Shown here: in pieces, positions 26,858 to 35,535 of the stretch
Position numbering within the stretch: position 1 is the first letter of the stretch
Layout: each line of letters starts with the position of its first letter
DNA from: Micromonospora solifontis
Lineage (GTDB): Bacteria > Actinomycetota > Actinomycetes > Mycobacteriales > Micromonosporaceae
DNA: 64,000 nucleotides
NCBI RefSeq assembly: GCF_003725545.1
Contig: NZ_RJLN01000002.1
Coordinates: forward strand, 85,696 to 149,695
Reading direction: 5' to 3'
The notes under the pieces: generated by a model
Told to the model about the DNA's origin: nothing
The model's database searches: none
What the model saw: the letters and a program-made list of their open reading frames with translations, nothing else
Program-made: the position numbers and the translations under genes

Positions 26858-27358
26858 TCAACTGGTCGCGCCGGCGACCTCGGCCGCCTCGGCGCCGGCG
26901 CCCTCCCGGGCGCGTGCGGCGGCCCGCAGCGTCTCGATCTCGCGCTCGAAGTCGGCGAGCGAGTCGAAGGACCGGTAGACGCTGGCGAAGCGCAGGTAGG
27001 CCACCTCGTCCAGGTCGCGCAGCGGCCCGAGGATGGCCAGCCCGACCTCGTGGCTGGGGATCTCGGCGGCCCCCTTGGCGCGTACGGTCTCCTCGACCTT
27101 CTGCGCCAGCAGCGCGATCGAGTCGTCGTCGACCGGCCGGCCCTGGCACGCCTTGCGCACCCCGCCGATGATCTTCGTACGGCTGAACGGCTCGGTGACC
27201 CCGCTGCGCTTGACCACCGCGAGCACCGCCTCCTCGACGGTGGTGAACCGCTTGCCGCACTCCGGGCAGGACCGCCGCCGCCGGATGAGCTGGCCGTCGT
27301 CGGCCTCCCGCGAGTCGACCACCCGGGAGTCGGCGTGCCGGCAGTACGGACACCGCAT
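26858..27358 (-). CDS. nrdR: Transcriptional repressor NrdR
   Basis: 166 residues. An N-terminal zinc ribbon ([20 protein letters not shown], Cys3, Cys6, Cys31, Cys34 in SCPECGKRF) and an ATP-cone domain (about 46-136, [20 protein letters not shown]). NrdR senses ATP/dATP and represses ribonucleotide reductase operons by binding NrdR boxes. The start at 27358 is at the conserved MRCPYC with AAGGAGGAAAG upstream. It is first in the operon with nrdJ and divergent from lexA across 515 bp. Confidence 0.97.
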   Translation of the reverse strand: MRCPYCRHADSRVVDSREADDGQLIRRRRSCPECGKRFTTVEEAVLAVVKRSGVTEPFSRTKIIGGVRKACQGRPVDDDSIALLAQKVEETVRAKGAAEIPSHEVGLAILGPLRDLDEVAYLRFASVYRSFDSLADFEREIETLRAAARAREGAGAEAAEVAGATS

Positions 27359-27640
27359 CGCCTTTCCTCCTTCATCGACCGCGGGCACACCGACCGGCTC
27401 CCGGGCACACGTCACCGCGACGGAGCCATCCCTCGATGACTGACGCCGGCTGGACGGGTACGGGAGTGCGTTCGGTAGTTGAACCCAACCTGTGGGCGAC
27501 TTACGCCCGTGTGACTACTACATCTAGGGGTTGACCGTATGCCGTCCCACTAGCGCGGTCAAGTTCAACGGCGTGTCCGGCGAGTCGTCAGCATCACTCA
27601 CCCAACGGGCGGTCCGTCCGGCGGTCACGCGACACGCCGA

Positions 27641-27656
27641 TAGAACATCCGTACGA
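27641..27656. promoter_or_regulatory. SOS-like box 1 upstream of lexA (weak)
   Basis: TAGAACATCCGTACGA compared with the actinobacterial consensus TCGAAC-n4-GTTCGA: both half-sites are recognisable, with one mismatch in each. Confidence 0.5.
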
Positions 27657-27674
27657 GGGCGACGTACCATTTAT

Positions 27675-27690
27675 CAGAACAGGCGTTCGG
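27675..27690. promoter_or_regulatory. SOS-like box 2 upstream of lexA
   Basis: CAGAACAGGCGTTCGG keeps GAAC-n4-GTTCG of the consensus TCGAAC-n4-GTTCGA, with mismatches only at the outer positions. Likely LexA operator for autoregulation. Confidence 0.65.
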
Positions 27691-27726
27691 AAATCCAGGA
27701 TTTTGCCGCGACACGCCGACAACACG

Positions 27727-27742
27727 TCGTACAGATGTTTGA
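27727..27742. promoter_or_regulatory. SOS-like box 3 upstream of lexA
   Basis: TCGTACAGATGTTTGA closely follows the known TCGAACATATGTTTGA-type LexA operators. It lies 132 nt before the lexA start codon. Confidence 0.65.
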
Positions 27743-27873
27743 AAATGGCCGATCTCACCTATACGGTCAACAACGACCGGATGCGGCGTGTCGCGTCGGA
27801 GCGGTCGACAGCACCACCTGAGCACGCACCACGAGCCGACGAGGCACCCCAGCGCCGACCAGGGAGGACGGAC

Positions 27874-28656
27874 GTGACCGAGGACCGGGCCAGCCGGCAG
27901 AAGAACCCGCAGCCGATCGACGGGGCGGGTCCGCCGGCGACCCGTCGACCCCGCACCGCGCGCAGCCGGGCGGCCCAGCCCGCCGTACGCCCGGTCACGC
28001 CGGTGGTCAGCAGCTTCCCGGATCCCACCACGGTCGACCTGACGGCCCGGCAGCGCCGGATCCTGGAGTTCATCCGCACCTGGGTGGAGCGCCACGGCTA
28101 CCCGCCGAGCGTGCGCGAGATCGGCGAGGCGGTCGGCCTGGTCTCCCCGTCCAGCGTCGCCTACCAGCTCAAGGAGCTGGAGAAGAAGGGCTTCCTGCGG
28201 CGCGACCCGAACCGGCCGCGCGCCGTGGACGTCCGCGCCCCGGGCGACGCCGACGACGAGGCGGCCCGCGCCCAGCGGCCCGCCCCCGCGTACGTGCCGA
28301 TGCTCGGCCGGATCGCCGCCGGTGGCCCGATCCTCGCCGAGCAGGCGGTGGAGGACATCTTCCCACTCCCCCGCGAGCTGGTCGGCGAGGGCGAGGTCTT
28401 CATGCTCCAGGTCAAGGGCGACTCGATGCTGGACGCGGCGATCTGCGACGGCGACTGGGTGGTCGTCCGGCAGCAGCCCAACGCCGAGGTCGGTGACATC
28501 GTGGCCGCCATGCTCGACGGCGAGGCGACCGTGAAGACCTACCGCCGGCGCGACGGGCACGTCTGGCTGATGCCGCAGAACCCGGCCTTCGACCCGATTC
28601 CGGGCGACGACGCCACCATCATGGGTCGTGTGGTGGCCGTGCTGCGCCGGATCTGA
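27874..28656 (+). CDS. lexA: LexA repressor
   Basis: 260 residues. An N-terminal extension of about 50 residues rich in Arg/Pro/Ala precedes the winged HTH ([38 protein letters not shown]). The S24 peptidase domain has the self-cleavage bond Ala149-Gly150 in GRIAAGGP, catalytic Ser184 in [10 protein letters not shown] and Lys221 in ATVKTYRRR. LexA represses SOS genes and cleaves itself on activated RecA. GTG at 27874 is preceded by AGGGAGGA. The frame extends upstream without a better start. Confidence 0.97.
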   Translation: MTEDRASRQKNPQPIDGAGPPATRRPRTARSRAAQPAVRPVTPVVSSFPDPTTVDLTARQRRILEFIRTWVERHGYPPSVREIGEAVGLVSPSSVAYQLKELEKKGFLRRDPNRPRAVDVRAPGDADDEAARAQRPAPAYVPMLGRIAAGGPILAEQAVEDIFPLPRELVGEGEVFMLQVKGDSMLDAAICDGDWVVVRQQPNAEVGDIVAAMLDGEATVKTYRRRDGHVWLMPQNPAFDPIPGDDATIMGRVVAVLRRI

Positions 28657-28668
28657 CCAGCGACGCGC

Positions 28669-28704
28669 GCGACGGGTGACAGCCCCCACCGGGTCACCCG
28701 TCGC
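28669..28704. terminator. Bidirectional terminator between lexA and the propeller protein gene
   Basis: Perfect 12-bp stem (GCGACGGGTGAC / GTCACCCGTCGC) with a 12-nt loop, located 13 nt after the lexA stop and 5 nt before the convergent gene's stop. Confidence 0.8.
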
Positions 28705-28708
28705 CTCG

Positions 28709-30325
28709 TCAGTAGCGGTCGCCCCGGTACTCCCGGCCACCGGACACCGGCCCGTACTGGCCCCGGTCGTCGTAGCCGCCCCGGTCGTCGTAGCCGTCGC
28801 CCCGCCGGCCGCGCGGGTCGCCGTGGCCCGGCTCCCGGCGCGGCGGCTCGGCCCGACCACCGCCGCCGTAGCCACCACCCGGACGGGCGCCGCCGTAGCC
28901 GCCACCACCCGGCTGGCCGCCGCGATAGCCGCCACCCTGGGAGGCTCCGCCGTAGACGCCGCCCGCCGGGCGGCCACCGCCGCCCGGCTGGCCGCCGTAG
29001 ACACCGCTGCCGCGTCCGCCGTCCTGCGGACGGCCACCGCCGTACACGCCGCCCGCCGCCGGGCGGCCGGGCGCGCCGTTCGCCGACGCGCCGCCGTAGA
29101 CCCCGCCACCGCCGTAGACGCCGCCGCGCGGGCCGCCGACGTCGGGCCGGTCGCCGCTCGGGAAGCCGCCGTGCGCCGGGAACTCGTCGTCGGGGCCGGC
29201 CGGTTCGGCCGGGGTCGGCTTGCGGCGGGACCGCATGATCCCGAAGATGCCGGCGCCGACCATCAGCGCGCCGATCACACCCACCGCGGCGATCAGGTAC
29301 GTGATCTGGTCGAGCGAGAGCCGGTCGAACCACGACTTCTCGGCGGCCGGTTTCGCCGCCGACGCCCCGCCGTTCGGCAGCGCCTCCACGCCCTTGGTCG
29401 ACGGGACGTAGCTGAGGATCTCCACCGGTTCGGTGTCGTCCAGCAGGCCGACGTCGGAGACCGTGACGAAGCTCTTGCCGTCCGGGGTGTACGAGATCGC
29501 CTCGCCGAACGTGTCGGCGAGCGGGGTCACCCGCGGCGTGCCCTTGAGCGCCCCGACGATGTCGCCGTTCGTCACGTCGTACTCGAAGGCGTCGGCGTAG
29601 GTGCGCAGGACGACCTTGCTGCCGTCCGGCGAGCGGGCCGCGCCGGTGATCGTCATCCGGCCCGGCGCGCCCAGCTTGTTGTCGGTGTTCGTCTTCGGGA
29701 CGGTGACCTCGCCGACCTTCTCCATCGGCACCGGCGGGGTGTCACCCGACTTCAGCGGGCCCGAGGGCTTGAAGATCTCCGCCTTGCCGGACGGGTCCTT
29801 GGTGATGATCAGCGGCAGGTCGTCGTCCCCGACCAGCAGCGCCTCGGCGTCGTGCGGCTTCTTCTCCGGGTACGACAGCCGGTGCAGCACCGGCTTCTTC
29901 TTGCCGGTCACCGGCATGGTCCAGACGGCGATCCGCTCGCGGCGGGTCTTGCTGGTGGCGTTGTCCCCGATGTCGGCGATCCAGAGCGTCTGCTTGTCCG
30001 GCCCGAGCGCCAGGTCCTCGGTGTCGTACGGGCCGGCCCCCGAGTAGGAGACCGGCTCCTTCGCGATGCCGCACTTGGTGTCGAGGAAGAAGACCTTCTT
30101 GTGGTCGGGGTCGTCGCTGCTGTCGTTGATCACGACGTACCCGGTGCTGGTGGCGACCAGCCCGGACAGCTCGCGCAGCCGCTTGTCTTCGACGGTGCAC
30201 TTCTTCTTGGGAGCCGCGACCAGCACGGGGGCCGCGGCGGGAGCCGCCACGGCGAGCCCGGCGGGGGCCACGACCGCGCCGATCAGGCCGAGCGCGATCG
30301 TGACCGAGGAGACAGCGTGCCGCAT
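28709..30325 (-). CDS. Secreted/membrane-anchored beta-propeller-like protein with Gly/Tyr-rich cytoplasmic tail
   Basis: About 538 residues. It has a signal peptide (MRHAVSSVTIALGLIGAVVA to AAPAAA), a propeller-like domain (about 40-310; repeats such as DTEDLALGPDKQTLWIADIG, YPEKKPHDAEALLVGDDD and FGEAISYTPDGKSFVTVSD), one transmembrane span (about 338-362, ITYLIAAVGVIGALMVGAGI) followed by RSRRK, and then about 170 residues of low complexity with recurring GGVYGG and GGGYGG units and Arg/Asp/Tyr. The positive residues after the span predict the tail to be cytoplasmic. The function is unknown. The ATG at 30325 begins the signal peptide. Confidence 0.8.
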   Translation of the reverse strand: MRHAVSSVTIALGLIGAVVAPAGLAVAAPAAAPVLVAAPKKKCTVEDKRLRELSGLVATSTGYVVINDSSDDPDHKKVFFLDTKCGIAKEPVSYSGAGPYDTEDLALGPDKQTLWIADIGDNATSKTRRERIAVWTMPVTGKKKPVLHRLSYPEKKPHDAEALLVGDDDLPLIITKDPSGKAEIFKPSGPLKSGDTPPVPMEKVGEVTVPKTNTDNKLGAPGRMTITGAARSPDGSKVVLRTYADAFEYDVTNGDIVGALKGTPRVTPLADTFGEAISYTPDGKSFVTVSDVGLLDDTEPVEILSYVPSTKGVEALPNGGASAAKPAAEKSWFDRLSLDQITYLIAAVGVIGALMVGAGIFGIMRSRRKPTPAEPAGPDDEFPAHGGFPSGDRPDVGGPRGGVYGGGGVYGGASANGAPGRPAAGGVYGGGRPQDGGRGSGVYGGQPGGGGRPAGGVYGGASQGGGYRGGQPGGGGYGGARPGGGYGGGGRAEPPRREPGHGDPRGRRGDGYDDRGGYDDRGQYGPVSGGREYRGDRY

Positions 30326-30375
30326 GGCGCCAAGTGTCGCACGGCTCGGGTTTCGGGCGGGTGACGCCGGACGGC

Positions 30376-31839
30376 TCAACCGCCGACGGCCACCCGCTCG
30401 TCCGTGGTGAGCCGGTCCCCCGCCCGGTACGGCACCAGCTCGGCGGCGAGCGCCTCGTTGACCCGTACGTGCAGAAGCGTCCCCTCCGGCAGGTGCGCGG
30501 TGCTCAGCACCTCCCCCTGCCGGTGCACCCGGGCGACCAGGTCACCCCGGTCGTACGGGAGCACGGCCCGGACCTCGACGGCCGGGCGGGGCAGACGCTG
30601 CTCGATCGCCTCGCGCAGCCCGTCGATCCCGCGCCCGCTGTGCGCGGAGACGAGGACCGCCTCCGGCCAGAGCCGCTTGAGCCGCAGCAGGGTCTCCTCG
30701 TCGGCCGCGTCGGTCTTGTTGACCACCAGCAGCTCGGGGAGCCGGTCGGCGCCCACCTCGGCGAGCACCTCGCGGACCGCCCGGACCTGCTCCTCCGGGT
30801 CGGGGTGGGTGCCGTCGACCACGTGCACCACCAGGTCGGCGTCGGCGACCTCCTCCAGCGTCGAGCGGAACGCCTCGACGATCTGGTGCGGCAGGTGCCG
30901 GACGAACCCGACGGTGTCGGAGAGTGTGTAGAGCCGCCCGTCGGGCGTGGTGGCCCGGCGGATGGTCGGGTCCAGGGTGGCGAACAGGGCGTTCTCCACC
31001 AGCACGCCCGCCCCGGTCAGGCGGTTGAGCAGGCTGGACTTGCCGGCGTTGGTGTAGCCGGCGATGGCCACCGCGGGCACCGCGTTGCGGGAGCGCCGGG
31101 CGCGCTTGGTCTGGCGTACCGTCGTCATGCTCTTGATCTCGCGGCGCAGCCGCGCGATCCGGTGCCGGATCCGGCGCCGGTCGGTCTCGAGCTTGGTCTC
31201 ACCGGGGCCGCGCAGGCCGACGCCGCCGCCGGCGCCGCCACCCCGGCCGCTGCCGCCGGTCTGCCGGGAGAGGGTGTCACCCCAACCGCGCAGCCGGGGC
31301 AGCAGGTATTCGAGCTGGGCCAGCTCGACCTGGGCCTTACCTTCCCGGCTCTTGGCGTGCTGGGCGAAGATGTCGAGGATCAGGGCGGTCCGGTCGACCA
31401 CCTTGACCTTGGTGCGCTGCTCCAGGTTGCGCAGCTGCGACGGGGAGAGTTCACCGTCGCAGATGACCGTGTCGGCGCCGGTGGAGAGCACCACCGAGCC
31501 GAGGTCGTCGACCTTGCCCCGACCGATGTAGGTGGCCGGGTCGGGCCGGTTGCGCCGCTGGATCAGCCCCTCGAGCACCTGCGAGCCGGCCGTCTCGGCC
31601 AGCGCCGCCAGCTCGGTGAGGCTGTTCTCGGCGTCCTCCTGCGTCCCCTCGGTCCAGACCCCCACCAGGACGACCCGCTCCAGCCGGAGCTGGCGGTATT
31701 CCACCTCGGTGATGTCGGTGAGCTCGGTGGAGAGGCCGGGGACCCGCCGCAACGCCTGCCGCTCCGACAGCTCGAACTCGCCGGTGGTGGCGTCGAGCTC
31801 GTCGTCCTCGTAGGGAAGGTAGGTCTCCTGCTCGCGCAA
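30376..31839 (-). CDS. hflX: GTPase HflX
   Basis: 487 residues. HflX N-terminal domain (VVLVGVWTEGTQEDAENSL, RRNRPDPATYIGRGKVDDL), a Gly-rich linker (GRGGGAGGGVGLRGPGETKL) and a GTPase domain with G1 GYTNAGKSS, G2 TLDPTIRRA, G3 DTVGFVRHLP and G4 NKTD. HflX is a ribosome-associated, stress-linked splitting GTPase. I choose TTG at 31839 because AGGAG lies about 8 nt upstream and the family begins near REQETYLPY; ATG codons at 31896 and 31923 are alternatives. Confidence 0.93.
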   Translation of the reverse strand: MREQETYLPYEDDELDATTGEFELSERQALRRVPGLSTELTDITEVEYRQLRLERVVLVGVWTEGTQEDAENSLTELAALAETAGSQVLEGLIQRRNRPDPATYIGRGKVDDLGSVVLSTGADTVICDGELSPSQLRNLEQRTKVKVVDRTALILDIFAQHAKSREGKAQVELAQLEYLLPRLRGWGDTLSRQTGGSGRGGGAGGGVGLRGPGETKLETDRRRIRHRIARLRREIKSMTTVRQTKRARRSRNAVPAVAIAGYTNAGKSSLLNRLTGAGVLVENALFATLDPTIRRATTPDGRLYTLSDTVGFVRHLPHQIVEAFRSTLEEVADADLVVHVVDGTHPDPEEQVRAVREVLAEVGADRLPELLVVNKTDAADEETLLRLKRLWPEAVLVSAHSGRGIDGLREAIEQRLPRPAVEVRAVLPYDRGDLVARVHRQGEVLSTAHLPEGTLLHVRVNEALAAELVPYRAGDRLTTDERVAVGG

Positions 31840-32035
31840 ACCGCGTCTCCTGTCCGTTATGTCTATCGCCGGGGTATTTCCCGCGCGTATGAGCATCCTG
31901 ACATGTGCCAACGCGCGGCGCACCTGCTATATGCCCGTGGCGCTACTAACTGGTAGCGGGGTCGGATGCCGGCCGAGCAGGGCGGGCGAGTAGAAATGCG
32001 AGTCGAGCCGTTCAGCGCCGACGGAGGAGTTCCAC

Positions 32036-33508
32036 GTGGCCAACACCCGACTGCCGAGTGCCGGATTCTCGATCACGATCCGGATCGCGGTGCCCGCGGA
32101 CGCCTCCTCCATCGGGCGGCTGACCACCGCGGCGGGCGAGGCCGGCGCCATCGTCACCGCGCTGGACGTGGTCGACTCCGACCCGGCTTCCGTGATTGTC
32201 GACCTCACCTGCGACACCGCCGACGCGAACCACGCCGACCAGGTGGTCGACGCGCTGACCGCGCTCGACGGGGTGGACGTCCGCAAGGTCTCCGACCGGA
32301 CCTTCCTGCTGCACCTCGGCGGCAAGATCGAGGTCAGCTCGAAGGTCGCGCTGCGCACCCGCGACGAGCTGTCCCGGGCGTACACCCCGGGCGTGGCCCG
32401 GGTCTGCCAGGCGATCGCGGAGAACCCGGCCGACGCCCGCCGGCTCACCATCAAGCGGAACACGGTCGCCGTGGTCAGCGACGGCTCCGCCGTGCTCGGC
32501 CTGGGCAACCTGGGCCCGGCCGCCTCGCTGCCGGTGATGGAGGGCAAGGCGGCGCTGTTCAAGCGCTTCGGCGGGGTGGACGCCTGGCCGGTGGTGCTGG
32601 ACACCCAGGACACCGACGAGATCGTCTCGATCGTGAAGGCGATCGCGCCCGCGTACGGCGGGATCAACCTGGAGGACATCGCCGCGCCGCGCTGCTTCGA
32701 GATCGAGGCCCGGCTGCGCGAGGCGCTGGACATCCCGGTCTTCCACGACGACCAGCACGGCACCGCGATCTGCGTGCTGGCCGCGCTGACCAACGCGCTG
32801 CGCGTCGTGGGCAAGCAGCTCGCGGACGTCCGGGTGGTGGTCTCCGGCGCCGGCGCGGCCGGCACCGCGATCATGAAGCTGCTGCTGCGCCAGGGCGTGG
32901 GCGACATCATCGCGTACGACCGGCAGGGTGCCCTGCACCGCGGGCTGCCCGACCTGAACCCGGCCTGGCAGTGGCTGGCGGAGCACACCAACAAGGAGAA
33001 CTACTCCGGCGACCTGGCGGGGGCGGTGCGGGGCGCGGACGTCTTCATCGGGGTGAGCGCGCCGAACCTGCTCACCGGCGAGGACATCGCCACCATGGCC
33101 AAGGACGCCATCGTCTTCGCGCTGGCCAACCCGGACCCGGAGGTCGACCCGCGGGAGGCGCGCAAGCACGCCGCGGTGGTCGCCACCGGCCGCTCGGACC
33201 AGCCGAACCAGATCAACAACGTGCTGGCGTTCCCCGGCGTCTTCCGCGGCATGCTCGACGCGCACGCCGAGGAGTTCACCGAGGAGATGGCGATCGCGGC
33301 GGCCCGGGCCATCGCGGACGTGGTCGGCGAGGACAAGATCAACCCGACGGTGATCGTGCCGAGCGTCTTCGACTCCCGGGTCGCCCCGGCGGTCGCGGCG
33401 GCGGTCCGCGCCGCCGCCCAGAACCCCGCCGTCACTCCCCCGCCGGCCGCCGACCCCGGCCCCGCCGACCTCCCCGAGATCGCCGCCAACGCCAGCGCCA
33501 CTCCCTGA
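32036..33508 (+). CDS. NAD(P)-dependent malic enzyme with N-terminal ACT domain
   Basis: 490 residues. Residues 10-85 form an ACT-like regulatory domain (FSITIRIAVPADASSIGRLT). The malic enzyme catalytic part contains YTPGVARVCQAIAENP, the Lys-bearing segment RRLTIKRNTVAVVSDGSAVL, metal ligands in VFHDDQHGTAICVLA, and a Rossmann loop VVVSGAGAAGTAIMKLLLRQ. It decarboxylates malate to pyruvate; the ACT domain suggests allosteric control by a small molecule. GTG at 32036 has GGAGGAG 7-8 nt upstream. The last 25 residues are Pro/Ala-rich. It is divergent from hflX. Confidence 0.93.
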   Translation: MANTRLPSAGFSITIRIAVPADASSIGRLTTAAGEAGAIVTALDVVDSDPASVIVDLTCDTADANHADQVVDALTALDGVDVRKVSDRTFLLHLGGKIEVSSKVALRTRDELSRAYTPGVARVCQAIAENPADARRLTIKRNTVAVVSDGSAVLGLGNLGPAASLPVMEGKAALFKRFGGVDAWPVVLDTQDTDEIVSIVKAIAPAYGGINLEDIAAPRCFEIEARLREALDIPVFHDDQHGTAICVLAALTNALRVVGKQLADVRVVVSGAGAAGTAIMKLLLRQGVGDIIAYDRQGALHRGLPDLNPAWQWLAEHTNKENYSGDLAGAVRGADVFIGVSAPNLLTGEDIATMAKDAIVFALANPDPEVDPREARKHAAVVATGRSDQPNQINNVLAFPGVFRGMLDAHAEEFTEEMAIAAARAIADVVGEDKINPTVIVPSVFDSRVAPAVAAAVRAAAQNPAVTPPPAADPGPADLPEIAANASATP

Positions 33509-33770
33509 CCCGGCACCGCCCGCCACCCCGCGCCCGCGCCCGCGTGGCTGGCTGCGCCTTCGCAGCGGCCGGGGCGCGGCGATCCCGCGCCGAGCGCTCT
33601 GCGTCGCGCGGCCTTCGATGCCGCAGGGACTCCGGCGTGTCGCGGGGCCCTGGCCGAAGCCTTGATGGCGGTATCCGGCCGGCCAGCGGCGCGAACCGCG
33701 CGGGCGTCAGCGGCCGGCGGCACCTGACCGGGGGCAGCGCGGTGGGACGAAGGTGCGGCCGGGCGCCGGT

Positions 33771-34616
33771 TCAGGGCAGGAGGGCGGGAAGGGTGATCTC
33801 GCCGGTGGCGACCAGGACCGCGGGGCCGGAGAGCCAGCAGGAGTCGTCGGTGACCGTCACCGTGAGGCGGCCGCCCGGGACGTCCACGACGATCGTGCCG
33901 GTGTCCCGACCGGCGTCGCGCAGCGCGACCGCGGCGACCGCGCAGGTGCCCGTGCCGCAGGAGAGCGTCTCGGCCGAGCCCCGCTCGTAGACCCGCATCA
34001 GCACGTGCCCGTCGGCGCCGTCGACGGGCTCGCCGGGCGTGGTGAACTCGACGTTCACCCCGGCCGGGAAGGCCGCCGGGTCGACCTCGGGAGCCCGGGT
34101 GAGATCCAGGGCGGGCAGCTCCAGCGCGCCGGGCAGCGCGCAGACCAGGTGCGGATTGCCCACGTCCACCGCCGCGCCGGTCAGGGTCAGGCCGCCCAGG
34201 GTGGCGGTGGCCGTGTCGTACAGCCGAGGGCGCCGCATCTCCACCGCCACGTCCGCGCCCTCGACCCGGGCCCGCACCAGACCGGCGCGGGTGGCCACCG
34301 GCAGCGTCCCGCCCGACGGGGTGACCAGCCCGGCCTCCAGCAGGTAGCGCACGAAGACCCGGGCGCCGTTGCCGCACATCTCGGCGAACGAGCCGTCGGA
34401 GTTCCAGTAGTCCATGAACCACTCGGCCTCGCCGGCCAGGGCGGCGCCGTCCGGGTGCTTGGCGGCCCGCACCACGCGCAGCACGCCGTCCCCACCGATC
34501 CCGCGCCGCCGGTCGCAGAGCGCGGCGACCAGCTCGGTCGTCAGGTCGAGCGCGCCGTCCGGGTCGGGCAGGATGACGAAATCGTTGCCGGTGCCGTGGC
34601 CCTTGGTGAACTCCAC
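33771..34616 (-). CDS. dapF: Diaminopimelate epimerase
   Basis: 281 residues. Both catalytic cysteines are visible: Cys81 in DGSFAEMCGNGARV and Cys220 in ETLSCGTGTCAVA. The start MEFTKGHGTGNDFVILPDPD is the family N-terminus, from a GTG at 34616. The enzyme interconverts LL- and meso-diaminopimelate for lysine and peptidoglycan. It lies 7 nt downstream of miaA, in the same operon. Confidence 0.96.
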   Translation of the reverse strand: MEFTKGHGTGNDFVILPDPDGALDLTTELVAALCDRRRGIGGDGVLRVVRAAKHPDGAALAGEAEWFMDYWNSDGSFAEMCGNGARVFVRYLLEAGLVTPSGGTLPVATRAGLVRARVEGADVAVEMRRPRLYDTATATLGGLTLTGAAVDVGNPHLVCALPGALELPALDLTRAPEVDPAAFPAGVNVEFTTPGEPVDGADGHVLMRVYERGSAETLSCGTGTCAVAAVALRDAGRDTGTIVVDVPGGRLTVTVTDDSCWLSGPAVLVATGEITLPALLP

Positions 34617-34623
34617 GCCCCCA

Positions 34624-35535
34624 TCATTCCCGATGCTCGGCGACCATCCGCAGCGCGGTGTCGAGAACCGCGGGCGCGGCCGAGTCCAGCCAGTGGATCC
34701 GGGGGTCGCGCCGGAACCAGGAGCGCTGCCGGCGGACGAACCGGCGGGTGGCCCGGATCGTCTCGTCGTACGCCTCGGCCTCGGTCAGCTCGCCCGCCAG
34801 GAAGCGCAGCACCTGCTGGTAGCCGAGCGCCCGGCTGGCGGTACGCCCCTCGGGCAGGCCGCGACCGACCAGGGCCCGCGTCTCAGCGACCAGGCCGTCG
34901 GCCCACATCCGGTCCACCCGCAGCGCGATCCGCTCGTCCAGCAGGGCGGTGTCCAGGTCCACGCCGAGCTGCACGGACGGATAGAACGGGGTCGGCTCGG
35001 GCAGGGACGCGGTGAACGGCGCCCCGGTCAGCTCGATCACCTCCAGGGCCCGGACGATCCGCCGGCCGTTGGTCGGCAGGATGCCGGCCGCGGCCACCGG
35101 GTCGGCCTCGGCCAGCCGGGCGTGCAGCGGGGCCGGGCCGACCGCGGCCAGCTCCGCCTCCAGCCGCTCCCGCACGGCCGGGTCGGTGCCGGGGAACTCG
35201 AACTGCTCCAGCACCGCCCGCACGTAGAGACCGGAGCCGCCGACCAGCAGCGGGACCTTGCCCCGGGCCAGGATGTCGTCGACCGCCGCGCGGGCCAGCT
35301 TCTGGTATTCGGCGACGCTGGCCGGCTCGGTCACCTCCCAGATGTCGAGCAGGTGATGCGGCACCCCCTCGCGCTCGGCCGGGGTCAGCTTCGCGGTGCC
35401 GATGTCCATGCCCCGGTAAAGCTGCATCGAGTCGGCGTTGACCACCTCCCCGTCGAGGGCGTGCGCCAGGGCGATGCTCAGCGCCGACTTGCCGGCCGCG
35501 GTCGGCCCGACCACGGCCACCACCGCGCCGGTCAT
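34624..35535 (-). CDS. miaA: tRNA dimethylallyltransferase
   Basis: 303 residues. P-loop VVGPTAAGKSALSIALA, substrate-binding DSMQLYRGMDIGTAKLT, PHHLLDIWEVTEP, VGGSGLYVRAVLE and the C-terminal RRFVRRQRSWFRRDPRIHWL. It transfers a dimethylallyl group to A37 of UNN-reading tRNAs; the companion methylthiolase miaB is 4 kb away. The start overlaps the upstream LigB-like gene's stop (ATGA). Confidence 0.96.
   Translation of the reverse strand: MTGAVVAVVGPTAAGKSALSIALAHALDGEVVNADSMQLYRGMDIGTAKLTPAEREGVPHHLLDIWEVTEPASVAEYQKLARAAVDDILARGKVPLLVGGSGLYVRAVLEQFEFPGTDPAVRERLEAELAAVGPAPLHARLAEADPVAAAGILPTNGRRIVRALEVIELTGAPFTASLPEPTPFYPSVQLGVDLDTALLDERIALRVDRMWADGLVAETRALVGRGLPEGRTASRALGYQQVLRFLAGELTEAEAYDETIRATRRFVRRQRSWFRRDPRIHWLDSAAPAVLDTALRMVAEHRE

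Larger units (their letters stand above)
27359..27873. promoter_or_regulatory. Shared nrdR-lexA intergenic region
   Basis: 515 bp with no supported gene. The nrdR-proximal half has a CTACTACATCTAGGGG stretch (around 27514-27530) that loosely resembles actinobacterial NrdR boxes; this is a weak call. The lexA-proximal half holds three SOS-like boxes, listed separately. Base composition is notably more AT-rich than the flanks between 27500 and 27780. Confidence 0.55.

Noticed and set aside
27531..27873. Forward open frames in front of lexA
   Set aside because: They contain the SOS boxes and have poor codon bias; lexA's own GTG with a ribosome site at 27874 is preferred.
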